A stretch of DNA of 64,000 nt from Enterovibrio norvegicus_B (GCF_002876705.1 NZ_MDAG01000013.1:1-64000), one strand, 5' to 3'. Numbered from the stretch's first letter, positions 1-7,416 are shown. The notes: generated from the sequence alone by a model not told the origin. Made by a program: numbers and translations.

Positions 1-34
1 CTTTTAGTTCTTCGTATGATGGAGCCTGATTCAT
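1..34 (-). CDS. Integron cassette ORF, 5' end only (runs off the window)
   Basis: On the minus strand an ATG at 34-32 opens a frame that stays open to the window edge and reads MNQAPSYEELK. It lies just left of the first attC site and has the same orientation as the other cassette genes, so it is probably the start of the next cassette gene. Only 11 codons are visible, the ribosome binding site is weak, and the product cannot be named. Confidence 0.4.
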   Translation of the reverse strand, partial: MNQAPSYEELK

Positions 35-54
35 AACAATTAATATCTCATGAT

Positions 55-172
55 GCTTAACGTTGTGATAACGGGAACTTGCCCGCACTAAACCCGACCA
101 AACCAATGTATTCACGCCACTTTCTAAGCGCTTCGAGATTGGCAAGGTGTCCCGTTCATGACCTTGTTAGCC
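55..172 (-). other. attC site 1 (118 bp), of non-coding cassette copy 1
   Basis: The left core is gcttaac (55-61) and the right core is gttagcc (166-172). Long imperfectly paired arms (taacgggaacttgcc against ggcaaggtgtcccgtt) lie between them, which is the folded layout of a Vibrio-type attC. It is almost identical in sequence and length to attC site 7 at 3552-3669. Confidence 0.85.
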
Positions 173-433
173 GCTGAACATTCATACTATCGCGGCTTCG
201 CCGCCAACACCCAACGAACGCGCCGTTTTGTGAATTCAACTGACGCCTTAAAGATAAAATCGCTCGATAAAACCACAGGCGTTGAATTCAACTTAGCAAA
301 GATAGCCACATGATTTTGCATCGAGTATGGGATTAGTTTGATGAGCCTTTTGAGATTAAACAGCCTGCGACAAAGAGAGGAATTAGCTAGCCAAACATCG
401 CAAACTAAACACTGAAAAGAATTGACGGATAAC
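62..433 (-). repeat. Non-coding integron cassette, copy 1 (372 bp)
   Basis: This is a complete cassette, running from the left core at 55-61 to the right core ggataac at 427-433. It has the same core-to-core length, 372 bp, as copy 2 at 3559-3930, with which it is roughly 90% identical by eye. Its right part is nearly identical to copy 3 at 5597-5768. An 88-codon minus-strand frame (187-453) crosses it, but its start lies in the neighbouring attC and copy 2 has an in-frame stop, so it is probably not a gene. The cassette more likely carries a promoter, an RNA or nothing functional. Confidence 0.75.
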
Positions 434-486
434 GCAATTGTTAGCAGTTTCACTGAGATTAAGTGCTGTCCACAAACTTGTTAGCT
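427..486 (-). other. attC site 2 (short, about 60 bp), of the SUFU-like cassette
   Basis: The left core is ggataac (427-433) and the right core is gttagct (480-486). The right core is complementary to the start of the same cassette (agctaac, 1208-1214), as expected for a true cassette. It is the shortest attC in the array. The TAA stop of the cassette gene (481-483) lies inside the right core. Confidence 0.7.
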
Positions 487-1191
487 CTTATCCCAGAACT
501 TCCACCAAGGGCTTGCGCTACTTGGGTTAACACCTTTAAGCAATGATTGTCGATTAGGTATTATGTAATGATAAATCCCCGATTTTTTCATGAGTTCATG
601 TAAATGATTGCGGCCTTCGGCTCGATATTCTACTGCATACTCAAGCTCATCTGGAGTTAGAATTTGTACCGTCGCAAGTATTATTTCTTCTGCTGGGAAC
701 TGAACAATCTTCGGGATATCTGGGTGTTCTACACCAATCATTACTCCGACCATTCCGTTTTCATTTTGAAATTCGTCTAAGCCATCGTCTTCAGCAAAAA
801 GCTCCATGGTGATAACACCATGATTTGCTATGAACTCCGCCATTTTTCCATTATGTGCAGCTTGACGTGAAATCGAATAAACTAATTTAAACAGCCAACT
901 ACTCGAAATATCATCACCTAAATCTTCTGTTGTCTCGGCAATTATTTCTATTTTAAATCCGTTATTCGGTTCTTCAACATCATCGAATGGATCTGATAGC
1001 CCTGTACTTACAACCTTAATACTGTCATCAGTTCTAATTATACTAAACGCCTGCCTTAAAGTCGGCCATTGCGGGCCACCCATAAAAGCTGGGTTGATAA
1101 GATGAGCGATTACATCGGTGTCGACTTTTCCCATTGAACTGAAAAGAACATCACGTACATCGTTTGTTTTATCGTATATTTCAGTACTCAT
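481..1191 (-). CDS. Cassette protein resembling the suppressor-of-fused (SUFU) family
   Basis: The product is 236 residues, acidic, with no signal peptide or membrane segment. The stretch VVSTGLSDPFDD (about residues 60-71) followed by GFKIEIIAET resembles the core of the bacterial SUFU-like family, whose members are often immunity proteins for polymorphic toxins. This family match is made by eye. The protein ends in a tryptophan-rich tail, PWWKFWDKS, similar to the PWWKLW end of the cassette protein at 1877-2458. The ATG start is preceded by tggaaa. The stop codon is embedded in attC site 2, so gene and recombination site form one unit. It is transcribed leftward, away from the integrase. 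No toxin partner is visible in the window. Confidence 0.75.
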   Translation of the reverse strand: MSTEIYDKTNDVRDVLFSSMGKVDTDVIAHLINPAFMGGPQWPTLRQAFSIIRTDDSIKVVSTGLSDPFDDVEEPNNGFKIEIIAETTEDLGDDISSSWLFKLVYSISRQAAHNGKMAEFIANHGVITMELFAEDDGLDEFQNENGMVGVMIGVEHPDIPKIVQFPAEEIILATVQILTPDELEYAVEYRAEGRNHLHELMKKSGIYHYIIPNRQSLLKGVNPSSASPWWKFWDKS

Positions 1192-1207
1192 TATATTTCC
1201 ATTTGAG

Positions 1208-1331
1208 AGCTAACGTCGGCTTAAGGGACTGAAAACACACGACTCACGCGAAACAGCTACCTTAAGCGCCAAAATTTGAAAAGACTAAAATTGACCGAGT
1301 GTTTTTAGTCCCCTTTAAGCCCTTGTTAGCT
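1208..1331 (-). other. attC site 3 (124 bp)
   Basis: The cores are agctaac (1208-1214) and gttagct (1325-1331), with inner arms ttaagggactgaaaacac and gtgtttttagtccccttt that pair well. The length is close to that of VCR elements. It belongs to the cassette encoding the protein at 1326-1736, whose stop codon lies within the right core. Confidence 0.88.
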
Positions 1332-1736
1332 GAATATTCGCCTATACCGTTCTTCATTCCAAGGGGAGCCAAAGCCACAGTTTGATGAAATAGCTTTGGA
1401 AAAGCGATTGTTCGAATCAAGAGAGAGAATTGCGAAAGGAATATCTCGAACATGAATACAGTAAGCATCACCGATGATTGATTCAACTACCTCAAAGTCT
1501 ATCTTTTTGAGGTTACTTTGATACGCCAAAGCAGATGCGTATTTATCATATAGTTTGGGAGGATTCCCGTGTGATAAGTGTGTGTTGTCAAACTGTGGTT
1601 CTAAAGGTGATGCACTGCATACATATACATCGGTTTTCGGTTTGAGTTCTTCCAGGCCCACTAGGTACGCCCAAACCGAATCCCCATCATTCTCTATGAC
1701 AACGCGCTTATCATGAAAAATGAACTCAAGCAGCAT
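1326..1736 (-). CDS. Hypothetical integron cassette protein, 136 aa
   Basis: I do not recognise the family. The protein is soluble, has no signal peptide, and contains several short hydrophobic beta-type stretches (LLEFIFHDKRVVI near the start, FEVVESIIGDAYCIHV in the middle) and a C-terminal PWNEERYRRIF. A strong ribosome binding site (aggag) precedes the ATG at 1736. The TAA stop at 1326-1328 lies in attC site 3, and the cassette's two ends are complementary (agctaac at 1759, gttagct at 1325), so this is an intact cassette. Its size and acidic make-up would suit an immunity-type protein, but that is only a guess from context. Confidence 0.75.
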   Translation of the reverse strand: MLLEFIFHDKRVVIENDGDSVWAYLVGLEELKPKTDVYVCSASPLEPQFDNTHLSHGNPPKLYDKYASALAYQSNLKKIDFEVVESIIGDAYCIHVRDIPFAILSLDSNNRFSKAISSNCGFGSPWNEERYRRIFS

Positions 1737-1758
1737 GCTTTCTCCTTTGCTTGGTGTC

Positions 1759-1856
1759 AGCTAACGCCGCCTTAAGCGGAAAAAAATAGTTGGCTACACT
1801 TGTTGAGGCATGAAAAAAAGCCAATTGTTTTGTTCCGTTTAAAGGCTTTGTTAAGC
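1759..1856 (-). other. attC site 4 (98 bp)
   Basis: The cores are agctaac (1759-1765) and gttaagc (1850-1856). Inner arms built around cgccttaagcgga and tccgtttaaaggc pair imperfectly. It belongs to the cassette encoding the protein at 1877-2458. Confidence 0.85.
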
Positions 1857-1876
1857 ATTTGAAAACAAATTACCCA

Positions 1877-2458
1877 CTACCATAATTTCCACCATGGCTT
1901 TTTCTCTAACTCAGCTGTAGCTACCACCTGTTCTTTGTGATCAGGCAAAACGATAGTTGCATTGTTTTCATTCTCAAGATATGGGATATCTACGCAATTA
2001 AAATAGTCAAACCCGATCTGTAATTGGACTAATTGATTTTTAACGAACTCTTTGTATTCTTTGCTTAATTTCTCTGATTCGACCTTTGAGGTAATAAGAA
2101 TCTGGTGGGTATCGTCTTCAATATTGGTTGCCATCAACCAAAAATCATACTTTTCACGTAGTAACCAAGCTAATGAAGAGATTGTTACATAGCGATCGTG
2201 ACCACTCATTGTTAACGGAAGTTTATATCGTTCATCGTTAAAACATACCCAAAGTTCTTCATCTAATAATTCAGCCGACATTTGATCTGTGCTACCAACC
2301 TTTTCAGCGATCATTTCTACTATTGCATCATCATACTCTCGCCAGTCAACGATAATCAGCTCTTCGTCTATAATCTCTTCGGACATTTCTGAAACTTCAT
2401 CTATGGTCTCATCTGAATACTCTTTAACAGCCGCAACAATATTTTTTAAATCTCTCAT
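1877..2458 (-). CDS. Acidic hypothetical cassette protein, 193 aa, with WWKLW tail
   Basis: The family is not recognised. The N-terminal 35 residues are strongly acidic and probably helical (EEIIDEELII). The middle contains ELWVCFNDERYKLPL and FWLMATN, which suggest a mixed alpha/beta fold. The protein ends in KKPWWKLW, very like the end of the SUFU-like protein at 481-1191. The start has a gggaa ribosome binding site, and the TAG stop lies about 20 bp before the attC, unlike most neighbours. The cassette's right core (gcctaac) and its attC core (gttaagc) differ by one base from perfect complementarity. An immunity-type role is possible from size, charge and company, but unproven. Confidence 0.75.
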   Translation of the reverse strand: MRDLKNIVAAVKEYSDETIDEVSEMSEEIIDEELIIVDWREYDDAIVEMIAEKVGSTDQMSAELLDEELWVCFNDERYKLPLTMSGHDRYVTISSLAWLLREKYDFWLMATNIEDDTHQILITSKVESEKLSKEYKEFVKNQLVQLQIGFDYFNCVDIPYLENENNATIVLPDHKEQVVATAELEKKPWWKLW

Positions 2459-2497
2459 TGTAAATTCCCAAATTAGTAATCAAATGAAGCTATATGT

Positions 2498-2601
2498 GCC
2501 TAACGCCCGCCTCAACTGCCGGAGGCTACTGGCGCCTTTTCTGCGGTTTTTTGCACAAAGGTGACAATGGCCGTAGGTCAGATTGCAGGCGCTTGTTAGG
2601 C
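2498..2601 (-). other. attC site 5 (104 bp)
   Basis: The cores are gcctaac (2498-2504) and gttaggc (2595-2601), with arms cgcccgcctcaactgccgg and caggcgcttgtt. It belongs to the cassette encoding the protein at 2596-2952, whose stop lies in the right core. Confidence 0.88.
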
Positions 2602-2952
2602 TTTGCCATTATATAAGCCTAAGTATTCGATTATGTCTGTTGATTCAGGATCTCTATAAACGCCTGACTCGTCATCTTCATTTCGTTTATCGCCCCAGAT
2701 ACCATTACCTTTAGGAATTAATATAAATTGAAATGGCTGCTCTGGGCATTTTGATTTGAATAGAGCTTTCTCTTCTTCAGTCTCGATGTAATCAAGAATG
2801 TAATCTATATCCTTGGCAGGCTCGACAAAGTCTGGATTTATGAAGAATTCTAGTTCGTCTTCTAATTTCCAGTCCCTGCTCCAGAATAGGTATTTCTCAA
2901 GTTGAGATATATCCACCCTCTCTAAATGAAATACATACAATGGTTCGTACAT
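2596..2952 (-). CDS. Hypothetical integron cassette protein, 118 aa
   Basis: I do not recognise the family. The protein is soluble and acidic, with aromatic-rich segments (YEPLYVFHLERVD, FWSRDW, FQFILIPKGNGIWGD). The ATG at 2952 has a ggaag ribosome binding site 9 bp upstream. The TAA stop lies within the attC core, and the two cassette ends match (gcctaac at 2980, gttaggc at 2595), so the cassette is intact. No toxin or enzyme signature is visible. Confidence 0.72.
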   Translation of the reverse strand: MYEPLYVFHLERVDISQLEKYLFWSRDWKLEDELEFFINPDFVEPAKDIDYILDYIETEEEKALFKSKCPEQPFQFILIPKGNGIWGDKRNEDDESGVYRDPESTDIIEYLGLYNGKA

Positions 2953-2979
2953 TTACATTACTTCCTAATTCTCAATAGA

Positions 2980-3079
2980 GCCTAACGCCCCAATAAGCGG
3001 CGAATAATAGTTGGCTAAAATTGTGAACGAAGTGAACGCAGCCAACTGTTAGGCGTCCGACTTGATTGGCTTGTTAGGT
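2980..3079 (-). other. attC site 6 (100 bp)
   Basis: The cores are gcctaac (2980-2986) and gttaggt (3073-3079). Inner arms such as agttggct and agccaact pair across the centre. It belongs to the cassette encoding the protein at 3074-3538. Confidence 0.85.
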
Positions 3080-3538
3080 GCCGCGTGCTTCAATTCGTTT
3101 GTAGAACGCGAAATTATGGGCATCGTATTGTAGTTTGCCACGAGCGTACAAGCCGATTAAGTGCTCATCTAAATCACCAGAGCCACCTATAAATTCCTCT
3201 TTAGGAAACTTTAGTTCCGATTGTCTTTCGATAATTTCTTTTTTAACGCTACTATATTCAGATTCACTGACGAAAACAGCTACAGCATTATGCAAGCCAA
3301 CTAGCCAACCTCCTCGCTTGAGTTCGACTGTTCGAAAGTCAATGAGAAACTTAGCTTCCAGCATACATTTTTGGGCGTCGAGTTCGTTGTTATCACTATC
3401 CTTAACGAATAGAACCGTCCCGTTTTTTAATATCGATAAACTTGTTTTGAGATCATTTGCATAATACTGAAATTTTTCTTCGAGTTCATCTAGAGACACT
3501 TTGCTCTTCGGTTCCCATTCTAATCTTAGTTCTTCCAT
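3074..3538 (-). CDS. Hypothetical integron cassette protein, 154 aa
   Basis: I do not recognise the family. The ATG at 3538 is chosen because agaggg lies just upstream; a GTG at 3553 in the same frame sits inside the attC core and is unlikely. The sequence has an N-terminal helical stretch (SLDELEEKFQYYANDLKTSL) and a central beta-like WLVGLHNAVAVFVS segment, then a C-terminal GLYARGKLQYDAHNFAFYKR. There is no signal peptide or membrane segment. The TAA stop is embedded in attC site 6, and the cassette ends are complementary (acctaac at 3552, gttaggt at 3073), showing a complete cassette. The role is unknown. Confidence 0.72.
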   Translation of the reverse strand: MEELRLEWEPKSKVSLDELEEKFQYYANDLKTSLSILKNGTVLFVKDSDNNELDAQKCMLEAKFLIDFRTVELKRGGWLVGLHNAVAVFVSESEYSSVKKEIIERQSELKFPKEEFIGGSGDLDEHLIGLYARGKLQYDAHNFAFYKRIEARGT

Positions 3539-3551
3539 ACACCCTCTAGGC

Positions 3552-3669
3552 ACCTAACGCTGTGATAACGGGCACTTGCCCGCACTAAACCTGACCAAAC
3601 CCATGTATTCACGCTGCTTTCTAAGCGCTTCGAGATTGGCAAGGTGTCCCGTTCATGACCTTGTTAGCC
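3552..3669 (-). other. attC site 7 (118 bp), of non-coding cassette copy 2
   Basis: The cores are acctaac (3552-3558) and gttagcc (3663-3669). It is the near-twin of attC site 1, with the same length and only scattered base changes. Confidence 0.87.
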
Positions 3670-3930
3670 GCTGAATATTCATACTATCGCGGCTTTGCCG
3701 CTAACACCCAACGAACGAACCATTTTGTGAGTTCAACTACGGCCTAAAAGACAAAATCACTCGATAAAACCACAAGCGTTGAATTTAACTTAGCAAAGAT
3801 AGGCATATGATTTTGCGTTGAGTTTGGGATTAGTTTGATGAAACTGTTGGGTTTAAACAGCCTGCAACGAAGAGAGGAGATAGCTAACCAAACATCGCAA
3901 ACTAAACAATGTGAAGAATTGACGGATAAC
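3559..3930 (-). repeat. Non-coding integron cassette, copy 2 (372 bp)
   Basis: The core-to-core length (3552 to 3924) is exactly that of copy 1 (55 to 427), and the two align without gaps at roughly 90% identity by eye. The minus-strand frame that is open in copy 1 is broken here by an in-frame TAG (TTT TAG in place of TTT AAG, near 3750), which argues against a protein product. The cassette is flanked by true attC cores on both sides. Confidence 0.77.
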
Positions 3931-4047
3931 GTCGTTTTAAAGGGCGTAAAACATTCACTTCACGCAAGAAAGCCACCGTAAACACCATAAGTTGATACAA
4001 AAAATTTGCGGAGATGTTTGCGTCCGCCTTGAAAACCTTTGTTATAA
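3924..4047 (-). other. attC site 8 (124 bp), of a cassette lost in the assembly gap
   Basis: The left core is ggataac (3924-3930) and the right core is a degenerate gttataa (4041-4047). Inner arms gttttaaagggcg and cgtccgccttgaaaac pair well. The cassette it belongs to lies to the right, in the N run starting at 4054. Confidence 0.75.
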
Positions 4048-4053
4048 AGCTGC

Positions 4054-5596
4054 NNNNNNNNNNNNNNNNNNNNNNNNNNNNNNNNNNNNNNNNNNNNNNN
4101 NNNNNNNNNNNNNNNNNNNNNNNNNNNNNNNNNNNNNNNNNNNNNNNNNNNNNNNNNNNNNNNNNNNNNNNNNNNNNNNNNNNNNNNNNNNNNNNNNNNN
4201 NNNNNNNNNNNNNNNNNNNNNNNNNNNNNNNNNNNNNNNNNNNNNNNNNNNNNNNNNNNNNNNNNNNNNNNNNNNNNNNNNNNNNNNNNNNNNNNNNNNN
4301 NNNNNNNNNNNNNNNNNNNNNNNNNNNNNNNNNNNNNNNNNNNNNNNNNNNNNNNNNNNNNNNNNNNNNNNNNNNNNNNNNNNNNNNNNNNNNNNNNNNN
4401 NNNNNNNNNNNNNNNNNNNNNNNNNNNNNNNNNNNNNNNNNNNNNNNNNNNNNNNNNNNNNNNNNNNNNNNNNNNNNNNNNNNNNNNNNNNNNNNNNNNN
4501 NNNNNNNNNNNNNNNNNNNNNNNNNNNNNNNNNNNNNNNNNNNNNNNNNNNNNNNNNNNNNNNNNNNNNNNNNNNNNNNNNNNNNNNNNNNNNNNNNNNN
4601 NNNNNNNNNNNNNNNNNNNNNNNNNNNNNNNNNNNNNNNNNNNNNNNNNNNNNNNNNNNNNNNNNNNNNNNNNNNNNNNNNNNNNNNNNNNNNNNNNNNN
4701 NNNNNNNNNNNNNNNNNNNNNNNNNNNNNNNNNNNNNNNNNNNNNNNNNNNNNNNNNNNNNNNNNNNNNNNNNNNNNNNNNNNNNNNNNNNNNNNNNNNN
4801 NNNNNNNNNNNNNNNNNNNNNNNNNNNNNNNNNGCCTTTTGCCTTTGCAAGCAGCCCTTGGGATGCTTGATTTGTTCTGGCCATTGATGGCTTGTTTGCA
4901 ACACTTTCAATGGTGAGCGGCGATCCAAAACCAAACCGCTTTTTTGTTGAGAAAACCACAGTGGTTTGGCGCTCAAAGTNNNNNNNNNNNNNNNNNNNNN
5001 NNNNNNNNNNNNNNNNNNNNNNNNNNNNNNNNNNNNNNNNNNNNNNNNNNNNNNNNNNNNNNNNNNNNNNNNNNNNNNNNNNNNNNNNNNNNNNNNNNNN
5101 NNNNNNNNNNNNNNNNNNNNNNNNNNNNNNNNNNNNNNNNNNNNNNNNNNNNNNNNNNNNNNNNNNNNNNNNNNNNNNNNNNNNNNNNNNNNNNNNNNNN
5201 NNNNNNNNNNNNNNNNNNNNNNNNNNNNNNNNNNNNNNNNNNNNNNNNNNNNNNNNNNNNNNNNNNNNNNNNNNNNNNNNNNNNNNNNNNNNNNNNNNNN
5301 NNNNNNNNNNNNNNNNNNNNNNNNNNNNNNNNNNNNNNNNNNNNNNNNNNNNNNNNNNNNNNNNNNNNNNNNNNNNNNNNNNNNNNNNNNNNNNNNNNNN
5401 NNNNNNNNNNNNNNNNNNNNNNNNNNNNNNNNNNNNNNNNNNNNNNNNNNNNNNNNNNNNNNNNNNNNNNNNNNNNNNNNNNNNNNNNNNNNNNNNNNNN
5501 NNNNNNNNNNNNNNNNNNNNNNNNNNNNNNNNNNNNNNNNNNNNNNNNNNNNNNNNNNNNNNNNNNNNNNNNNNNNNNNNNNNNNNNNNNNNNNNN
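4054..5596. other. Two assembly gaps around a 146-bp island
   Basis: Ns fill 4054-4833 (780 positions) and 4980-5596 (617 positions). The island at 4834-4979 is open on the minus strand in more than one frame and contains inverted repeats (ccaaacc with ggtttgg; aaaccac with gtggttt). It is too short to assign. It does not resemble the 372-bp cassette. Any gene calls spanning the Ns are meaningless. The gaps sit between repeated cassettes, which is where short-read assembly would fail. Confidence 0.9.
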
Positions 5597-5768
5597 CTCG
5601 ATAAAACCACAGGCGTTGAATTCAACTTAGCAAAGATAGCCACATGATTTTGCATCGAGTATGGGATTAGTTTGATGAGCCTTTTGAGATTAAACAGCCT
5701 GCGACAAAGAGAGGAATTAGCTAGCCAAACATCGCAAACTTAAACACTGAGAAGAACTGACGGATAAC
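5597..5768 (-). repeat. Non-coding integron cassette, copy 3 (right-hand 172 bp, left part in gap)
   Basis: From ctcgataaaacc to the right core ggataac (5762-5768) this is almost identical to copy 1 (272-433 region), with one inserted t and two substitutions seen by eye. It is therefore closer to copy 1 than to copy 2. The rest of the cassette and its attC lie in the N run. It sits directly behind the first cassette of the array. Confidence 0.8.
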
Positions 5769-5858
5769 GCCCTTGTTAACTTGCAAAATGCAGTGGGCTA
5801 AAATTGAGCGGAGCGAAATAGCCCGCTGTTTTTTGTCCAGTTGAACAGCTTGTTATGT
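5762..5858 (-). other. attC site 9 (97 bp), of the first cassette
   Basis: The left core is ggataac (5762-5768) and the right core is gttatgt (5852-5858). The right core is exactly complementary to the start of the first cassette (acataac, 6219-6225). The arms gcagtgggcta and tagcccgctgt pair across the centre. Confidence 0.85.
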
Positions 5859-5872
5859 GTAAGCTCATTTAA

Positions 5873-6202
5873 CTAGCGCTGTAAAGATTCTAATAGATTA
5901 ATTGCATCTTTTACTGGCGTTTCAAGCCATTCACCAAATTCAATAAAGTTTATTTTGTCTTGCCAAATAATCACTATTTCAATATCAGGATCTATTTGAA
6001 AGCCAAATTGCCCTTCACAGAATGCCCATACATCATCTGTAGTGGGATCCTTTAAAAACACAAGATTATCTCCAAACATTGAAATGCTCTCTGTTATTAA
6101 TTCAGAGCCGAAATTGTTATACCTCTCTAAAACAGTTTCAAAGCTTTCAAGTATATAATCTATTTCAGGTTGCAAATATCTTGGGTCAATTACTCGACTC
6201 AT
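5873..6202 (-). CDS. Hypothetical protein of the first integron cassette, 109 aa
   Basis: I do not recognise the family. The ATG at 6202 is chosen because gtggag lies 6-7 bp upstream; a GTG at 6220 in the same frame lies in the cassette end. The protein is acidic and soluble, with YILESFETVLERYNNFGSEL near the start, then FLKDPTTDDVWAFCEGQFGF and IVIIWQDKINFIEFGEWLE. It is the cassette nearest attI, so it should be the most strongly expressed cassette gene. The small acidic make-up is similar to the other cassette products. The function is unknown. Confidence 0.72.
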   Translation of the reverse strand: MSRVIDPRYLQPEIDYILESFETVLERYNNFGSELITESISMFGDNLVFLKDPTTDDVWAFCEGQFGFQIDPDIEIVIIWQDKINFIEFGEWLETPVKDAINLLESLQR

Positions 6203-6218
6203 AGAACACTCCACTGAC

Positions 6219-6360
6219 ACATAACAGTGTATTCAACCCCAAAATGGGGCGATTAAACACACCATTTTGTCCAATAATAACAAGCTATCATTTTTACTAA
6301 TGAGTAACAGCTTGATTTCATGTAACTATCGTTAAAATCTCAGTTTTAACTCGCAGAAAT
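6219..6360. other. attI recombination region
   Basis: The first cassette joins here at acataac (6219-6225; gttatgt on the minus strand). The DNA up to the integrase gene has no open frame and does not resemble attC. By position, between the integrase start and the first cassette, this must contain attI. Its inner integrase-binding sites cannot be placed by eye. Confidence 0.7.
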
Positions 6361-6383
6361 ACCCCAAAACGGCGTGCGTCGGT

Positions 6384-6389
6384 ATTATA
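6384..6389 (-). promoter_or_regulatory. Candidate cassette promoter (-10 of Pc)
   Basis: Read toward the cassettes, the minus strand has a perfect TATAAT here, but no convincing -35 at 16-18 bp. The element lies between two direct repeats taccccaaaa (6360-6369 and 6388-6397), the second overlapping it. Its position and direction suit the promoter that drives cassette genes. This is a candidate only. Confidence 0.4.
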
Positions 6390-6406
6390 CCCCAAAAGCA
6401 ATATCA

Positions 6407-6422
6407 CTGTATAAAAACACAG
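6407..6422 (+). promoter_or_regulatory. LexA box upstream of the integrase gene
   Basis: The sequence is CTGT, then eight bases (ataaaaac), then ACAG: a perfect match to the gamma-proteobacterial LexA consensus. It ends 13 bp before the chosen integrase start and would overlap its promoter. SOS control of integron integrases is established for V. cholerae and mobile integrons, so damage-induced recombination is expected here too. Confidence 0.85.
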
Positions 6423-6435
6423 CTAAAGGATGGGT

Positions 6436-7398
6436 ATGAAATCACTCTTTTTGACCACCATAAGCGAACAAATGTACAAACGCCGATATTCAAAACGTAC
6501 AATAAAAACATACCTACATTGGATTGCTGAATACATTCGATTCCATGATAAAAAGCACCCATCAACAATGGGTGATACAGATGTAGAAGCTTTTTTAAGT
6601 GATCTAGTAAACAGGAAAAATGTGGCGGCGAATACGCAGGCGGTCGCGCTAAATTCATTGGTCTATCTGTATCGTGAGATTTTAAAATCTCCGTTATCAC
6701 AGTCCCTAAACTTTGTATCAAGCCAGAAAAAGCAAAAGCTACCTGTTGTGCTCACCCCTCAAGAGATAAAACGGTTTTTAGAGGGGTGTGATGCCAAACA
6801 CCATCTGCCCTGCGCACTGATGTATGGAAGTGGTCTGCGTATTATCGAAACCGTCAGATTACGTGTCCAAGACATTGATTTTGATTATAAGTGCATTAAA
6901 GTCATTGATGGGAAAGGAGGAAAGAACCGCGTTGTGACATTGGCACCTGAACTCTTTGACGCACTTCGCTTACAAATAAAGCATGCTGAATATTGCTTGA
7001 GTTTAGACAATGCGAACCCCGTATTTTCTGGCGTTTGGATGCCGCATAGACTCAGAGAAAAATACCAACATCAGAGTCACTCTCTTCCTTGGCAATACCT
7101 CTTTCCTTCTAACAAGCTCAGCATTGACCCTGAAAGTGGATTGGCAAGGCGTCACCACCTAGACGAAAAACAAATCCAGCGTTCGGTTCGAAAAACCGCC
7201 ATTCAAGTTGGAATAAAAAAGCATGTGACGCCTCACACGCTAAGGCATTCGTTCGCGACACATTTACTACAATCTGGCGCCGACATTCGAACAGTCCAAG
7301 CACAACTTGGACACACAGATGTTCGTACCACTCAGATCTACACGCACATACTGCAAAATGGTGCGCATGGCGTCACAAGCCCCTTGTCTCGGATATAG
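6436..7398 (+). CDS. intI: Integron integrase (IntI, V. cholerae IntIA type)
   Basis: This tyrosine recombinase inserts and excises gene cassettes at attI and attC. The ATG at 6436 is preferred over 6430 because aagga lies 5-6 bp upstream and the resulting 320-residue protein matches the usual length, beginning MKSLFLTTISEQM. In this numbering the catalytic residues are R135 (GSGLRII), K160 or K163 (GKGGKNR), H267 and R270 (HTLRHSFATH), H293 (LGHTDVRT) and Y302 (TQIYTHIL). The integron-specific extra segment between motifs II and III is present as LARRHHLDEKQIQRSV, which separates it from XerCD. It points away from the cassettes, in the standard layout. All catalytic residues are intact, so it is probably active, and a LexA box precedes it. 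Confidence 0.97.
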   Translation: MKSLFLTTISEQMYKRRYSKRTIKTYLHWIAEYIRFHDKKHPSTMGDTDVEAFLSDLVNRKNVAANTQAVALNSLVYLYREILKSPLSQSLNFVSSQKKQKLPVVLTPQEIKRFLEGCDAKHHLPCALMYGSGLRIIETVRLRVQDIDFDYKCIKVIDGKGGKNRVVTLAPELFDALRLQIKHAEYCLSLDNANPVFSGVWMPHRLREKYQHQSHSLPWQYLFPSNKLSIDPESGLARRHHLDEKQIQRSVRKTAIQVGIKKHVTPHTLRHSFATHLLQSGADIRTVQAQLGHTDVRTTQIYTHILQNGAHGVTSPLSRI

Positions 7399-7416
7399 CC
7401 CCCCTTCGTTCAAACG

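Noticed and set aside
187..453. 88-codon minus-strand frame crossing the repeated cassette
   Set aside because: Its start lies outside the cassette in the neighbouring attC, and the same frame has a stop in copy 2.
3960..5655. Long frames running through the N stretches
   Set aside because: They are mostly unknown bases and carry no evidence of coding.
1..6400. Possible CRISPR array because of spaced repeats
   Set aside because: Repeats are about 60-124 bp, have attC cores and alternate with genes; there are no short regular repeats or spacers.
6436..7398. XerC/XerD recombinase
   Set aside because: The integron-specific insertion (LARRHHLDEK) and the flanking attI and attC sites identify it as IntI.
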